Part shown: positions 32,374 to 46,300 of the stretch, in pieces
How the letters are laid out: each line of letters starts with the position of its first letter
Position numbering within the stretch: position 1 is the first letter of the stretch
Origin: Siderastrea radians
Lineage: Eukaryota > Cnidaria > Anthozoa > Scleractinia > Rhizangiidae
Reading direction: 5' to 3'
Length of the DNA stretch: 64,000 bases
NCBI GenBank assembly: GCA_964017195.1
Contig: OZ024889.1
Location: 63,189,858-63,253,857, forward strand
Position numbers and translations under genes: made by a program
The notes under the pieces: generated by a model
The model's database searches: none
Told to the model about the DNA's origin: nothing
Seen by the model: the letters and a program-made list of their open reading frames with translations, nothing else

Positions 32374-35300
32374 TTAACAGATCGACTCTGGTAGATATTC
32401 AAACTTGACGCCATTTTGTGTGAGCCTTGTCACAAAGTGCTCCAGCTGCTTTACTAACAAGTTGAAGGTAGGTCTTGCTGTCGGACTGGATTCCCAGCAG
32501 TTTTTCATTAACAAATACCTGAAAAAATACAAGGAAGAATCAGTAACTGAAGTTTGTCACCTTTGATTGAACAATTTTAATCTGAACTACTTCCTTATTA
32601 AGACGGGGACATTTTCAATGTGCTGAGTGGGATAAAATGACTGGTTGGGGCATCTTATAATTTTTTCAAGCACCCCACCCCTTTTGAGGGAACTCTGTGA
32701 CTTCAACATCACTTGATGCAAGATTGCTTTACATATTTGATTTATAAAGACTAAGGCAAACAATGTTAAGATTTATGGTAATTTATGTTAATTAATTAAT
32801 TAATTAATGTGAACATCTGTTAACCTCATAGACTGTCAGTTATTTTAGAATTCATGAAAATTGCAACAAGGCTTCTACAATTCTACAAAGAAAACTGCCT
32901 GTCACAACCATGTTACAACTTTCTGGCTGGGGTGGTGGGGCATAAGTAAGACCTATGAATCTCTTTTCTGTTGCAAAACACACTGCAAAAGACTACACAA
33001 CAACTACTTACAGGTCATGCGGACAGCTGCTCGGTTGAGGTAGTCTCTGTCCAGCTTGTAAATGTTGCTCCATTTTTGAATTGTCAATGGCCTGGTACGG
33101 TGCTTTGGCTAGAGTGACAAGCTCCCACAATACAACACCAAATGACCACTGAGGAGAAAACAGAAGGTCATGATGAAGTAACAGGCTCAACAATCAAATT
33201 GACGCACCAAGCCTACTGAAGCATTAAAATGTTGCATTCTTTTTAAGATTATCTCTATACAAATTTATGTAAAGTGATGCATAGGCACCTGGAAAATGAT
33301 GGAAATGCATCAAAGACACAACAGGATACACACAGGGTGAGTTTATTGTGTTCATTTGATCGAATTAGAGTACAAATTTTGCTTTCAAACATTCAAAATC
33401 CACGCTATTTTCATACAATGTCTTCTATAAGGGTTAAGTAATTTTTATGACAAAATCTTCAATCTTATTCTTTGAGGGACACTGAGATGCACATACACAG
33501 TTCTGTATTTTGTTTTTTTCACTGAAGGACATTTTTCCAAACAAAGGAATCTTTGAGGGCTCAATAACAGAATATTTTGGTGATTTGTCCAAATTTGCCA
33601 GTTCAATTTGAAAAGAAAAACCTTAACTTTGTAGGACACAATCTGAAAGTTTTGAGTTTAGTGACAGAGCCTGTGATCAGTCCAGTGACACAGAAATGAA
33701 CCAAACATACCACGTCACTTTTCTCTGAAAACTGTCCTTCTTCCTTAAGACTCTCTGGTGCTGACCATTTGACAAGTAGTCTGGATCTTATTCCTTTGTC
33801 GTTTAGGTTGGTGGAATTCACATCTTTGGCTAGACTGAAATCTGTTATCTTGATACTCAGGTCATCACCAACACTTAAAAAAAATGCGGACAGATCAGAA
33901 TGATAACCCATAAATTGAAGAGCTGATGAACAGTAATACCAGAAATGAAATAGAAAAGAAATAAAACCTAGCAACTGTTGCTGTTGTTGTTGTTGCTTCA
34001 GTCTGGCTCCTCTAGCGTGCTTGAACTTTGGACATTGTGGATCAAATTCAAAGGTCTTCACCACAACAAACCAGATTTACAACCAAGGAAAACACAAACA
34101 TCATAAGCACAGCAAAAAACTTTAATTTTCAATACTTACATGCAATTTTTGGCTGCAAGATTTCTGTGGACAATTTGTTTTTGACTGATGTAATCCATGG
34201 CACTGCAAATCTCAATTCCAAACTCAATCAGTTGTCGAGAAGTAACAGTCTGTAGAGGAATAGAAAATTTCTTTTAACAGATGTTCCAATGGTTAGAATC
34301 ACGAGGACAACACCAATGACATGCAGTGTAACCTTGCCTTGTGACAGCTCCACAAAAATTGCTACATGTATTAGAAAGCTCGATCATTTTCTTATCTGAA
34401 AACCTTACATTAATGTGACCATCTCATCAATGTATTGAAACCCCACCACTTTTAGCACCACAAATTTATTTTCTTAACAAACTTACCCCATTAAAACAAC
34501 CATTTGAAACACCAGTTGGGTTAATGACAAACAGAACAGTTCTCCAAGCCTTACCTGTGGCCTTGCAGATGTTGCCCTTGAAATCTTTAAAAAGTGTCCA
34601 AGATCGCCATTTCTAGTTAAAGGAGTAACGATGTATGGTGGTGCTGCACGCTGAAGGACCACGCCTACAAGTTCAATGACATTTGGATGTTTCAAGTCCT
34701 TGATGATCATGGCCTCCTGAATGAACGATGTGATGGTATCCATGTCTGCTTCATCTATAAACGAAAAAAACAGGAGTTTAGGATATGTGATATACCCTTT
34801 TATTCAGTTCATTTGTCATTATATTGTAAGGTTCTCATGTTAGTGAGGCAGCAAATCCTCGAGCATGATCATTCACACAGTATAATGCTACATGTCATGC
34901 TGTATAAGGCAGTTTTAACTTTTGAGTCTTTTGGTGAAATCCTGAAGTGTTACCATTCAAATGGAAGCTATTGAGCAGTACTTTCCTGTGGTGCTGTTTA
35001 TTACGCTGTACAAGGTGGTTCTAACTTTTGAGTCTGTTGATGAAATCCTAAATCGTGACCATTCACCTGAAAGTTATGGTACAGTACTTTCATGTGGTTA
35101 TTACCCTTTACAATTTGACTCTAACTTTCAAGTCGGTCTGTCTGTGCTTACGCCAGTGTCACTTTTCAAATTTGAGCTACTGAGCAGTACTTATTATGAA
35201 TTTCTTTCAAACTGAAATTTGGAATTACACGTTTAATTTTAGTTGTATACACTCTGGGGGTGTGACGATTATATTGACCTTTAAAAGAAATTTACAGCAA

Positions 35301-38300
35301 TCCATTCTTAATGCTAACGCACCTTGAAGAGCTTTGACTGACACTTCAAGCTTTTTCCGAGGCTGTTCTTCAAAAAGCCCTCGAACTGTGCCCTTGTATA
35401 AACATCCAAATGTTCCTGCAAAATAATGTTAATAATCATTGTAACTTAAACATTTTGGGATGTCAATGTTCTGGCCTTAGTTGTTGACTAGGTTGTTTTA
35501 TCTGCTCTTCCCACTAATTGGCAAAACATCATAAGGTTTACACACTACTGAGGTCACAACTTTCATCACAACGTCTAAATGAGGGGACCAAATTGCAACT
35601 TGTGCTTGATACTCGGAAGAATGATAGCTCAGCTTTAACAAATGTACAACGATTGATAACATTTACTGGAAAACTTGCTCCATCATGTTATTCTTTCCTA
35701 GTATGAATACATGTGTTCATTTCAAAAATAAAAAAAGACAAGTACAGGTTTGAAGGCCGGGGGAAGGGCTCTGGACCAACCAATGTACCCTCTCTCTAGA
35801 TGTGCCACTGCAAGAATTACCGATAATAGCTGGCAATCAATTTTTCTGTGAATACCACATAAAACTGCACAGGTTGCTGCTGCTGGAGCAATAACCAAAT
35901 AATAAGTTCATACCTCTGCACAATGGTTCCCCAACAGATAATTTATCTCTTGATAACAGAATATCAGCTAGCTCAGCTCCCCAAAACTCATTCAGGACAG
36001 TAAATAGGCCTTCTGTGTTTTGCACTTCATCAGGAGCTGTAAATCAACAGGGAAATCTGTGTATTAACAGGATGCTTTTAAGGCAGAATAATAATTTGTG
36101 AAAGTGTACTTGTTGAACATTGTATTTTTTAAATTCTCATTCGTTTTATAGAAGACCACAACTCCATCAGATCTCCTGTCAATCAACACTAAATAAAGCT
36201 ATTATGACTTACTATTTCGTCTTTCCAGCAAAGATTCTGTCTCATAAGATGATAATGACGACGATGATGAGGGTCTTTCTTGGATCCAACTGTACTTAGA
36301 ATCTAAAACAACAAAAGAAACAACAATCTTAAAAACAGTAGTTTTTCATAATGTGACATTCCCGGTTAGGACAAGCCTTAAAAAAATGTGTGATCAGAGT
36401 TTCACCCTTGGGTCTAAACCATAGTTGGAGAAGACAAATAAATGCAACTCAAGTGCCTAACTTCTCCCTTGCACACACCAAGACAGTCCCCTTCCGGCAA
36501 GTTACCTTTTTCTATGCTTATTGAACTCTATGTATCACACAGTCTTGAGTACATGGAAAGCAAAATGGTCCTCACTTTTTCTTTCTGACATGTTACAAGT
36601 ACCAAAACCACACTTAACAGTTTTGTTGTTTGTTCTGACACTTGTATGAACAACTGACAAGTGGAATACATAGAAAGGGAGGGCACAATAGAATAACACC
36701 CAAGCCCAAAATTATGAAACTCACCTCCTTTCGAAAGTCTTTCACGTCTTCTGTGTTTATGTCTTGAGCTATGTCTTGCATCCCTATTACTGTATTTGCC
36801 CTCTGGTTGTTCTAGAATATGTAATTCAGGTCCATCTTCCTCTGGTATTATAAGTTGAGTTATTGAAGAGTCACTGCCACTGGTGTTGGTACGACCACGC
36901 CCTTCTGAGGGTGCAAACTTTGGTTTTGGTGGGCTATAGAAAAGTCCGGGTTTGGAATTGTTATCTGTGGAATCATCCAACTCATCTTCTTCACCTTTTG
37001 AACTCTTGAAAACCTTTGATGAGCTAAACAAGAAAAGAGCTCAGTGTCAGAAAAAAACACATACACACAACAAATCTCAAGTGTTTAGTAGGATTCCCAT
37101 CCAGTAGTTCTCTGGGCAAGAAGATTTTACTATTATCTTAAAACATCATCTAACAACTACATAACTTGAAAAAAAAATGCTTTTGGCAACTCAGCAAGCC
37201 TTCAAGTGTTCTTAGCAAGAAAATGTTGAGAGATGGCAAGATTTGAAATACAAACTACTGCCAACCCTCTCAAGAACAGACAACCTTGACAGTGAAACTT
37301 GCCTGTTTACTCCATCTTCTCACTAACCTGAGCCAGAAGCAACTTCCCCTGGTTCACTATTTTAAATACTTCACCCAGACAAACTGAAGAATGTTTTGTT
37401 TCCCCAAGGGTTACAGTTATCAAGTTTTACCTGCTGCGGTACATTTCCAAGTCCTCTTCAAACTCCATCTTCAGCTTCCTCTGTCTCAAAACATAACGGC
37501 ACAACAGTGCCATTCCTATTATCAGTGCGATGACCACAGTCAGACCTGCACAGAGTCCCACAATCATGCCACGTGACCAGGGGGAAGGAGTGGCCTCTGG
37601 CTTGGTGACTGCACCCTTATCATTGTCATCATCATCACCACCTGTAACTAATAAAAATCAACATTGAAAATTACATTTTATGAACCTGACAAAATGCTAG
37701 CGGTAACCCTGTGTTGAGCTAGCATCCAAAACAATGGGAAGTAGTGTTACCAAGGTTTTAGCCAGAAGGGCGTCCAGGCATCCTATGGACGCCCACTTTT
37801 TGGAAAAATTTCAATAAAACTCACTTAATACCAACTGCTAATTTAGCGAAGCGATCAAAAAACAAGTGGACATTAATGGCATTCAGTCTGTCGGAAGCAG
37901 CCAAAAAATACTTGATGGAAAATAAGGAGGAAGAGATGGATGGATGGACGGATGCATGTATGTACGTACGTATTGATGTCTGTCCGTTCACACCTGTTCC
38001 TTTTTGAAGAATTCAGCCATAAAAATTATGCAATTTAATCACAAATTTTTGACACCAACCACAATGAACAAATACAATTCACATGGTAAATATTTTCAAA
38101 TTTCAAGTCACAATGACCACTTGCGGAGGAAAATATATTAATCTCCCCTCTTATAGATCAATCTTTTAAGTCATCTTTTTACCAATAACAAATTGTAAAT
38201 AATGTGCACACATACCTGTTTTAAGACACTTTCTTCTGACTACAACCATAAATGTTTTTATATCCTCAGTGTCAACCAAGCCAGATTCAATTCTTGTGTA

Positions 38301-41300
38301 GTTAAGATTAAAAGTCATGTCAACTTCGCCACCCTTTTTACCAGAACAGAAGAAAGAAACTCCAAAGACTGCAAAACAGAATAAAAACAAGAAAAAAGTT
38401 TACTTCAAAGGCCATGGTTAAGATATGTTTTACTAAAAGCAAAAACTTCTAGCTCTGACCACCCAGGGAAGCTTATGAATTATTGCAACAGCCTGACTCT
38501 TTTGTTTGTAAACCAACAGGAAGAATAAAAGGATTTCCTTAGAAAGTCTAATCTTTTTCGTTTTAAGTATTTTTTATTAGCAAAAGAAAGACTAATTACA
38601 ACAATGTGGTAGACCAAAAGAAGTACACACAAACTAGACTTAGAAACAAGTAATTACAACAAATAGATAACCTACAATTAAGACAGGAAAAAGGGACTAA
38701 GTGAAGTTACAATAACTTAATATACACTTAATTGCAGCTAATACTAATGACACCTTGATACTAAAACACCTAATTACACCTAAATACTACTGGCAATGTA
38801 CATTTGGAGTAGACATGCTTAGTTCGTAATCTTTCCTTCACCAAAACTGTACTCTAAGGGTGGAATCATTTGCAGCATATGCGGATAGCCGTCGGATTTG
38901 TTTGTTGGAAATTTTTATTGCTTTCAAGCTTAAAAAAAAAAATCAACGGGCCAATTCAATAGCCTGAATTTCAGCCGTCTCCTCTGGTCGCTCACTCCCG
39001 AGAGAGACATCTGAATCAATGAGCCACTAATGCCGTCCAGTGACGTCACTGTCCAAAAACCAGACAGCGGTGTTGATTGACTGATTCTCAATTATCCGCA
39101 TAAACTATTTCATTAATTATTCAAAGTGCGAGGAATGTTTACAAAATGGCAGTTGCGGGGATTCCACTTTGTGCGAAGGCTTTCAAAGAAGCAGTATCGA
39201 ATGTTTGTGCAATTTTGGGGTTAACTAAGTTATACCCCGAACAAGTAAACGCTCTCTTTCACTTCCTGTCGAGGGAAAATGTGTTCGTCACGGGCACTTG
39301 TCCGTCACGCGTTTCACCAACGACCAAGATATTTGCATTTAATTCACTTTTGGTCGTTAAACCACTGCATGCGCTTTACCCGCAGCACTTCACTTTCCAA
39401 TGGAAACCACTAGTTTAATAGTTGCGATGAAATACATAACACAGAAGCAAAACAAAAGGTACTTGACCCTTGCCATCGAGCGACAGGCGTGCGTCTATCA
39501 TCGACTCGAGGGGGGCAAAAGCTGAATTTTTCGCGGGAACAGAAATAATTCGCATAAATTAACACTTATTCGCCGTGACGTCACTGGACGGCACTAGCGG
39601 CTCATTATTCAGACGTCTCTCTCGGGAGTGAATGACCAGAGGAGACGGCTGAAATTCAGGCTACCAATTTGACGGCTATATGCGTATGCTGCCAATGATT
39701 CCACCCTACAGTGTAAAATCGACATCACTATTGACAAGCAAACAGAACTGTCAGATGGTGGGGGAAGTACTACGTGTAGAGATTGACTGCCCATTCACAT
39801 GAAAGCTATTGATCAACAGAATTATACTCTTTCAGTTAAGTTCTTTTCCAATATTTTCAAAAAAAAAATTGTTTTCCAAACTTGAATTTAGGACTTCTCC
39901 TCCTACAACCACTCCTTTCTACACTTTTTGGATTTTCTTCACAAATTCAAAACTTAAGTCCCACACATATGTCATGTCTCACGTCTTAGGACTTAACTCA
40001 TACCTGCAGTAGACTGTTGTACTATTCCTTGAAGAGGAATCGACGGGACTGGATCTAACATAATGCTATGATCACTGGATTTGAAGCTCATACTGTAATG
40101 TGAGACCTGAAGACAAAACACATTTTATGACTTAACAAAGTTGTAGTCATTTCTTCTTTGACTTAAAATGAGTATTCATTATATGTAAATTTCATTTACC
40201 AGAAAATGCACCTGCATCTATTTAGCTTTAAAATTGTAAATTACCTGTGATCATCTTCTGGAAGACAATGACCAGTTAGTTAGGAAATGAAAATCATGTT
40301 GATAAAACAACAAAACATTTATGATTTAAATTACAGTTAATGGGAGAAATAGAGCCAACTTTTTTGCATGTTGGTGCCCAAACAACTTTGTTAACTTCCT
40401 TCAAGTGGGAATTCATATTTTTTTTTTAAATTAATACTTTGTTTTGCAACAAAAATAACTTTTTTCCAGCAAACTGTTAAAAGGAATCTACAGGAAAACT
40501 CATTTCCAGCTATCCGATTCAGTTTAAAGCAGTTTTGGTTGTGTGGGCAAAATTTCATTTCCTTGCTACCCACATACGAAAAACAAAATTCTCTCTAAAT
40601 AGTTACGATTGATTTTCTGTAACTCACAATGTAGCAATTTGGTTCCAGTCAAGACAGTTTAGTTTCAGAATATCCAAGTTAGAATGGCTGCCAAAATACT
40701 GTAATTCAGTAAGGGGCTTTGTGCAGCTTATGTGCCTCAAACAATCAGTCACATAATCTACAAAAGCTGCACCTATTTGAGTACAACTTATCAAGTTTAT
40801 AGTCAAAACAGTCTTATACCCTTCCAACTAAATTTGTCCTCAAGACTAAATGGTTATGAACTGTTCATCAAATGCAAATGTTTGTGTCAGGAAATCCCCA
40901 CACCAGTTTCTGTTTGTGGTATTTATGACCGACACCACATTCAAAATAGCCCCGAATATATATTGCTTCAGGATGGAAATAAAGCCTTTTACAAAAAAAA
41001 ACAAAGGTAGCCAAAACACAAACCCTTACTAGATGTCTTCCTGCACCTTCAATTCCTATACCTTTATTTATAAAACCAAATACACAACTTTATAACAAGA
41101 ACTGTCTATATTCCCAACGACAATACAAAGTAACAGGACAAGGCCAAGATCACTGATACTAAATGCTGTGTCTGCTAATTTTATATTGTGTTTTTTTCTT
41201 CGATTTTTCACATATCCCTTTGTGTGCCAACATTGTACTTCACACTGCGTTACAACAGGTCCCATTCGCCTCTCTAGAAAAATTATCCGTCGTTTTTGTG

Positions 41301-42881
41301 TCTTATCTCAAATCATCCAACAAAATGAGAAACAAGATTTTACGTGTCGCTTGGAAGCCATCACTTGAATAACAGGAAATGACTCAAAGCAGCGGAAGAA
41401 GAAAACGATTCGAATTATTTCAGTTCTAAGGATCACAGCATGATAGGATGATATGGAAATAGATATGACAAAATTGATCACGCGCTTATGAAGAACGAAG
41501 GGCAAAAAGTCAGAAAAGTACTGGAAGATTTCCACCTTTCACGTCTAAAGACATCAGTCTGCCAATTTACAGAAAATAACCCCTCGCGATCGCATTCCAA
41601 AAAGGTTATTACTATGCAATATTGGCATCGAAGACTGCCATGCAATTTCCCACTCCGCAATCAACTGTGTTAGATAATGGCTTCGTCGCCAAAATTCTAG
41701 ACCTTAAGCTTTGCTTGACTATGTTTTCTATTTTGAAACACCCTACAAACCCACTACTTCAAACAAGGTGTAATACATTTTCATTCATTTCAAAACATTA
41801 GCGCGACCAGCTATTTGAATAAACAACAATAAATACCACTTTATTGTTCCCGTAAATCTCTTCAACAAGAAAACCCCGATCGAAGCAATAACAAAACGAT
41901 TGCGTCCGTTTTTCGGAAGTGCCAATTGCGAACGTTAGATGAAGCAACCGGCAAAATCAGTAAATCAATCATAGATCCAAGTTTTGCCCTTTTGAATCAT
42001 TGCTAAGCAAACAAAAGCTAGGGAAAGAATGCATTCCGGTGATGCAAAACAGAATGGTTCGACTGTTTCGTGTTGTCGATATTGAGCCGTTAGAAGAAGT
42101 TATTTCGTTTTGCACCACGTTTTGGACACGAAATTTTTGTTCAAGAACACATTAAACGTGTACGGCTGGAATATACAGGAGTTCATAAAAGCTCATTTTG
42201 AATGAAACAAAACCACCGAGCTTGCACAAGACACCATTGCGTAAACGAAGTATTGTGTCCCACTATACCAGCAGAAAATTACTTAAATGAGCATAAACAC
42301 ACGAGAACACCATTTCTGCTGAAAATGGACTTATTCCCTAAACAAAATGAAAACTGTGACCAAACTTTGTTAAGAAAATGTCGAATCATTCGTCCCAGCA
42401 CGCCGAGAGGACTTTGTTCGGCTCGAGAAAGAATCAAAACACCTCGCCATTGAATTGTAATATCTCCTTGCGTAAGTCACGTCTTGATTACCTGAGACGA
42501 AGAAAACCAGCTTATCCTTAGCTCTGAAACCGGTGGTTCTATTGGAGCCATGAAATGATAAAATGCCATTGGATTTTGCACCATAGTTGCGGGCACTCCA
42601 GCTTGAATAAGATACAGTTTTGCTTGAAAGTCCATTTCTGAAATAGAACAACAAATCTTGATTGAATTCACTCTCCACATGGTCTGCGAAATGTTTACAA
42701 ACTTTTCGCCTTCCTTGAAAGAAAGCTACTCACTCAGGTAAGACTTTGCATCTTCCTTCGACACATATAAGTTCAACTGAGCAGTTGCTTGGTTTAAAAT
42801 GGAGAAAAATCCCAAAAGAACAACCAAATATGACCACGCTGTAGAGCGAGAACCCTTGAGCGCAACCGTACACATGTTCAT
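32374..42881 (-). CDS. RYK: RYK-type Wnt co-receptor pseudokinase
   Basis: Fourteen coding exons: 42734-42881, 42492-42637, 40004-40106, 38216-38368, 37431-37641, 36725-37023, 36213-36302, 35914-36036, 35323-35415, 34555-34754, 34140-34249, 33711-33873, 33012-33148, 32374-32518. They sum to 2121 nt (706 residues) with all phases consistent. Order: signal peptide (about 1-35, YLVVLLGFFSILNQATA), WIF domain (about 36-183), Asp-rich linker, TM helix (about 209-232, MIVGLCAGLTVVIALIIGMA), a Ser-rich juxtamembrane region, and a kinase domain from about 415. The P-loop is reduced (RGTFG), the beta-3 Lys is kept (VSVK, K452), HRD is replaced by HRN (N552), DFG by DFS (570-572), and APE is present (597-599). 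RYK binds Wnts through WIF and signals without normal kinase activity. Human RYK also has an altered DFG (DNA) but keeps the catalytic-loop Asp. The C-terminus is EYLPESIC. Confidence 0.93.
34827..35205 (+). repeat. Tandem copies of a ~105-bp dispersed repeat (RYK intron)
   Basis: About three units carrying the ordered motifs CATTCAAATG.AAGCTATTGAG (in parts: CATTCAAATG, AAGCTATTGAG), CAGTACTTTCCTGTGGTGCT, AAGGTGGTTCTAACTTTTGA and GTCTGTTGATGAAATCCTAA. The same unit occurs at 44575-44740, 55600-55960, 58685-58915 and (minus) 62045-62215. The frames here are by-products. It lies in the intron between RYK exons 9 and 10. Confidence 0.75.
37755..37990. repeat. Repeat fragment and GGAT/GTAC microsatellite in RYK intron
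   Basis: 37755-37810 contains an inverted pair (GGGCGTCCAGGCATCC, GGATGGACGCCC-like). 37930-37975 is a degenerate GATGGATGGACGGATG and GTATGTACGTACGTA run. Non-coding. Confidence 0.45.
38857..39707. mobile_element. TIR element carrying a RecQ-like ORF (RYK intron)
   Basis: 851 bp. The ends are long inverted repeats of about 200 bp, starting AGGGTGGAATCATTTGCAGC and continuing through TCAGCCGTCTCCTCTGGTC and GCCGTCCAGTGACGTCAC (inverted at 39555-39707). No clear target duplication was found. The interior holds an open frame (39146-39418) resembling the N-terminus of RecQ-type helicases. It sits in the RYK intron between coding exons 3 and 4, in inverse orientation relative to that frame. Confidence 0.7.
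39146..39418 (+). pseudogene. Truncated RecQ-like helicase N-terminus in transposon
   Basis: 90 codons from ATG to TAA. The first about 50 residues (FKEAVSNVCAILGLTKLYP, EQVNALFHFLSRENVFV) fit the Q-motif region of RecQ-like superfamily-2 helicases, where Leu-x-x-Glu-Gln and a Phe-Val lead to motif I. The Walker A motif (normally LPTGxGKS) does not follow: the frame goes to TGTCPSRVSPTTK instead, so the ATPase core is deleted. Probably a non-autonomous derivative of a larger element encoding a full helicase. The homology is by eye and short. Confidence 0.5.
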
Positions 42882-43300
42882 AACAGTGTTAATCTTACGA
42901 GTACCGCTCCCAGTGCAAGTTTTAAGCCATCAAGTAACCTCTCCACTAAATGTGCTATGACTTAGCATGTTTCAAGGCTAATTCCAACATGTCTGGAGAA
43001 GTATTCCGGCCACCAAATTCCGTACTAAATTTCAAAACATAGACTCTATGACGCACTCCTGAAATCGCCTTGTGATAGTAGCTGCTTTGCTTGGTGGGGC
43101 TTATACGTGACGTCACGTCCACCTAGTCCAATTACACACGGGTATTGATCAGTTATCGATTACACTACGTGACTGGAAAACAAAAGAACCTGTCATCGTT
43201 TCGCGCGGTTTTTGTAAATGAAACAACTGAATCAACACTAACAGGAAAAACTAGTTTCAGCTACTGAAGTGCTCCTTCTGAAAGGAGGGGGTGGTGTTCC
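42882..43300. other. RYK upstream region
   Basis: Immediately 5' of the RYK start codon. It includes TGACGTCACGT (43109-43119), a CRE-like palindromic site, and other CpG-containing sequence. A promoter is likely by position; no TATA box was identified. Confidence 0.4.
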
Positions 43301-46300
43301 CTTATAAATGTATGGAGGCCCACAAAAAGAAGAAATAAATAAAAGACACGTAACAAAAACATACTATTTTCTTTTTATTTTCGAAACAGACTCTTCAAGT
43401 TGAAATTCCGTACTCCTATCAGAATCCTAATTAGCATTTCAATGTATAAAAATAAAACCACTTCCCTTTCCGGAAAAACTGATCCTGCCCTCTTAGACCT
43501 CTAAGCTCATCAAAAAATATTTTGACTCAGTAAAGTTTAACTGCTGTAATTCTTATCTCGTTACGTTTTTTTTTAGTGATATTTGGACGATATCGTTTTA
43601 TATCTTGCCCTGTTCATGTTTTGTGAGTTTGTCTGCATGCGGAATATCACGACTCTAAACCGTGCAAGGGCCGTGATCGAGCGTTGGCTGATGAACGCCG
43701 CCGGGCAATATCGCGAGGTCGCGATAAGTCATGCAATCAGTTTTAGTTACTGTTGTCCACGTTTATTTCAGGTTAATATCTTTTACGCTGGAAATAGTTA
43801 CAAGCATCGATAATTGTCTGCCACCTGTCGTAATTACCTTTTCGTCAAATTTGAAGTAACTTAGCAGCCATGAGGGGAAGTCTTTATTAGTACGTTGTTG
43901 GTATTATGCTTCATGCGCTTATTGGTTAACTTTCATAGCAGGACAAGTTGTTGTTGTCATGCCTTCAGACTGTTGTAGAAAGCACGTCCCAGGACCCCTG
44001 AAACTAGAGTAACTCAGCGGCTTAGCAGCACGTCGTAAAGTGAAGTTTTGGCTTGCCTCTCTTTCCTGTCTTTCCGGCTCACTACGCCTGCTAACGACTC
44101 ATCACGTGCGGGTCCAACGTGGCAGGCGATTTTCGTGCTCCATCACGCCGGGTTTTTTTGCTCGACTATCGATATCCCTCAGCGGAAAGAGAGACTACTT
44201 GTAGTTTAGTAGAATATTTCAGACCGAGATACTTCGGAAGAGAGAGCGAAAACGAAGACATCTAAATTAATTTAAATACCGTAAATATACCGTGAAGAAA
44301 AAAGTGTTGCGGGAAGTAGAGGAAAAGGGTGTTGGCCCAATTGTTTTCCCTCAAACATCAGTGCTGTTATAACAGATTTCCTTACAACCTTTTATTTTGC
44401 CTAAATATCCGTCAAAGAGGCGACAATGCAGGAATTCAAGTCAATTGATCAGAAAGGCATATATCTTACACCATACGCAAACATACCCTAAGTGTCATGT
44501 ATTTCCCGGCAAAAAGAAAATGCATTTTTAAAGTTCTCTCTCAGAGTGTTGAGAGCTTGACTGACTGACATTCCCTCATGTAAAGTGATTCTAACTTTTA
44601 AATATTTGGATGAAATCCCGAAGTCTGCAAACTCAAGTGAGAGCTATTGAGGAGTTCCTTCCTAATTCCTGTGCTGTTGTTGTTGCCAGTTGTTTACTGG
44701 GCTTCACAAGGTGGTTCGGTTTGATTTTGTGGATCAAATCATGATATGGCCGAATATTTGGGCAAAATGTTATAGGGATACGGTATATTATAGGAAATTT
44801 CTGACAGGGTTATGGGATATTGAGATTGGGAAATCCGGGATATTACGATAAATCTAAAGTAGCTTGTTCCAGGCTCTCAGATAGTTGCGTCGTCGCGAAC
44901 AGAAAGGGAAGGCGAAAATAAGACGTGCGTGGGATCAGCCTGCAACAGGATACATCTTAAAGGATTATAGGATATTCAGCTTAAGAGGAAAATTTATTTG
45001 GCCAGGGATTTGCAGTTCGAATATCATTGAATTGCAGCTATAGTTATTGAGTCATAGCCAGAGTTCCCCTTGGCGTGTAAACTGCTGTTTGAGGCATTGC
45101 GGGGTAAACTCCTTGAACAGTTCAACGCCGTGATGCTGTTCATCAGTTCGTTATAATTTGTCAGGGTCGGCTTTTAACTTTTCATTCGTTTATGATGAAA
45201 TTTTGGACTTTTGCGTGAGTTTTTTCAGAGGTGACGATGTTGGAGACCCGTGTCTTGGCAATAGAAACGAGAACCCCACAGACTACATACAAGAAAAGGC
45301 AGTCACGTGTAACCGATGAGGTGCCCGAGCGGTGATGAAATCGGCCTCTGTGATAGTGAATGGTCACGATTTCTAGTATAGCTGATACAAAAATGATCCT
45401 GACGCCTGAAGCACTCACGGCCCTAAAGGCTATAACGACTTTGTTAGAAGCAACTTCATGTCTCTTGACTTTGGAGAAAAGTTTTTAAAGGGAAGTAATT
45501 TCTGCTATGTATCAATATGTTCTTCATCAGTTTACGGCGAAACTAACAAACTTGCTGGGCCGTAGGTTTGCTTTTGCACCTCCACGCCCACCACCGTCGA
45601 TAAGTCCTTTCAAGAACGTGACGGATCCCGGATATAGCTGGGGGACGCCCACGAGTTAGGGAATCAGACCTTTATCTGACCTAATCTGCCTAGCTGTGCC
45701 TGTCTTATAAAGGTAACTTCCAAATTCTGTTACGCAAGCCAAAGGGAAGAGTTAGTAGCGTTTGAAAGAAGAAATAGTAATTTTTGAACGATCGAGTGAG
45801 AATGCTTTTTCGTTGTAAAAAAATTTGTACCTGCTATTTTTTCCATCACGTTTTAGCTACACTCAGCAAGTGTTGATTTGTGATCCACGCGAATCAACAA
45901 GTGTTAGTTTGTAATCCACGCGAAGAGCTCGTGACCACGCTAAACCACCTGCCAGCAAAATGGCGAAATTTGTCAGCAGTGACAAAAAAACAAAAAACAA
46001 AACAAAACACACCCACATCCAAGTGTATCAGTCTTTTAAACTCGCATTGTCATTTTAAGCTCTTTCTTGCCGAGATTTTTCGTCGGGAAACTGCAGATTG
46101 TCAGGAGATCGCGAATGGGAGCTAACTGATTCGCTGGGTGGACTGTAGGGTCCCTCAGTGACGGGAGATTTGCGAGGCACACAATGTTGGCGATTTCTTA
46201 AGAGCAATGTTTCTCAACATTTTGAGGAGTTTGCGTAATTTATACCAAATCTTCACGTTTTTGTTTTCTTCATCGCCACCCGCAATAATCATCTCACCTG

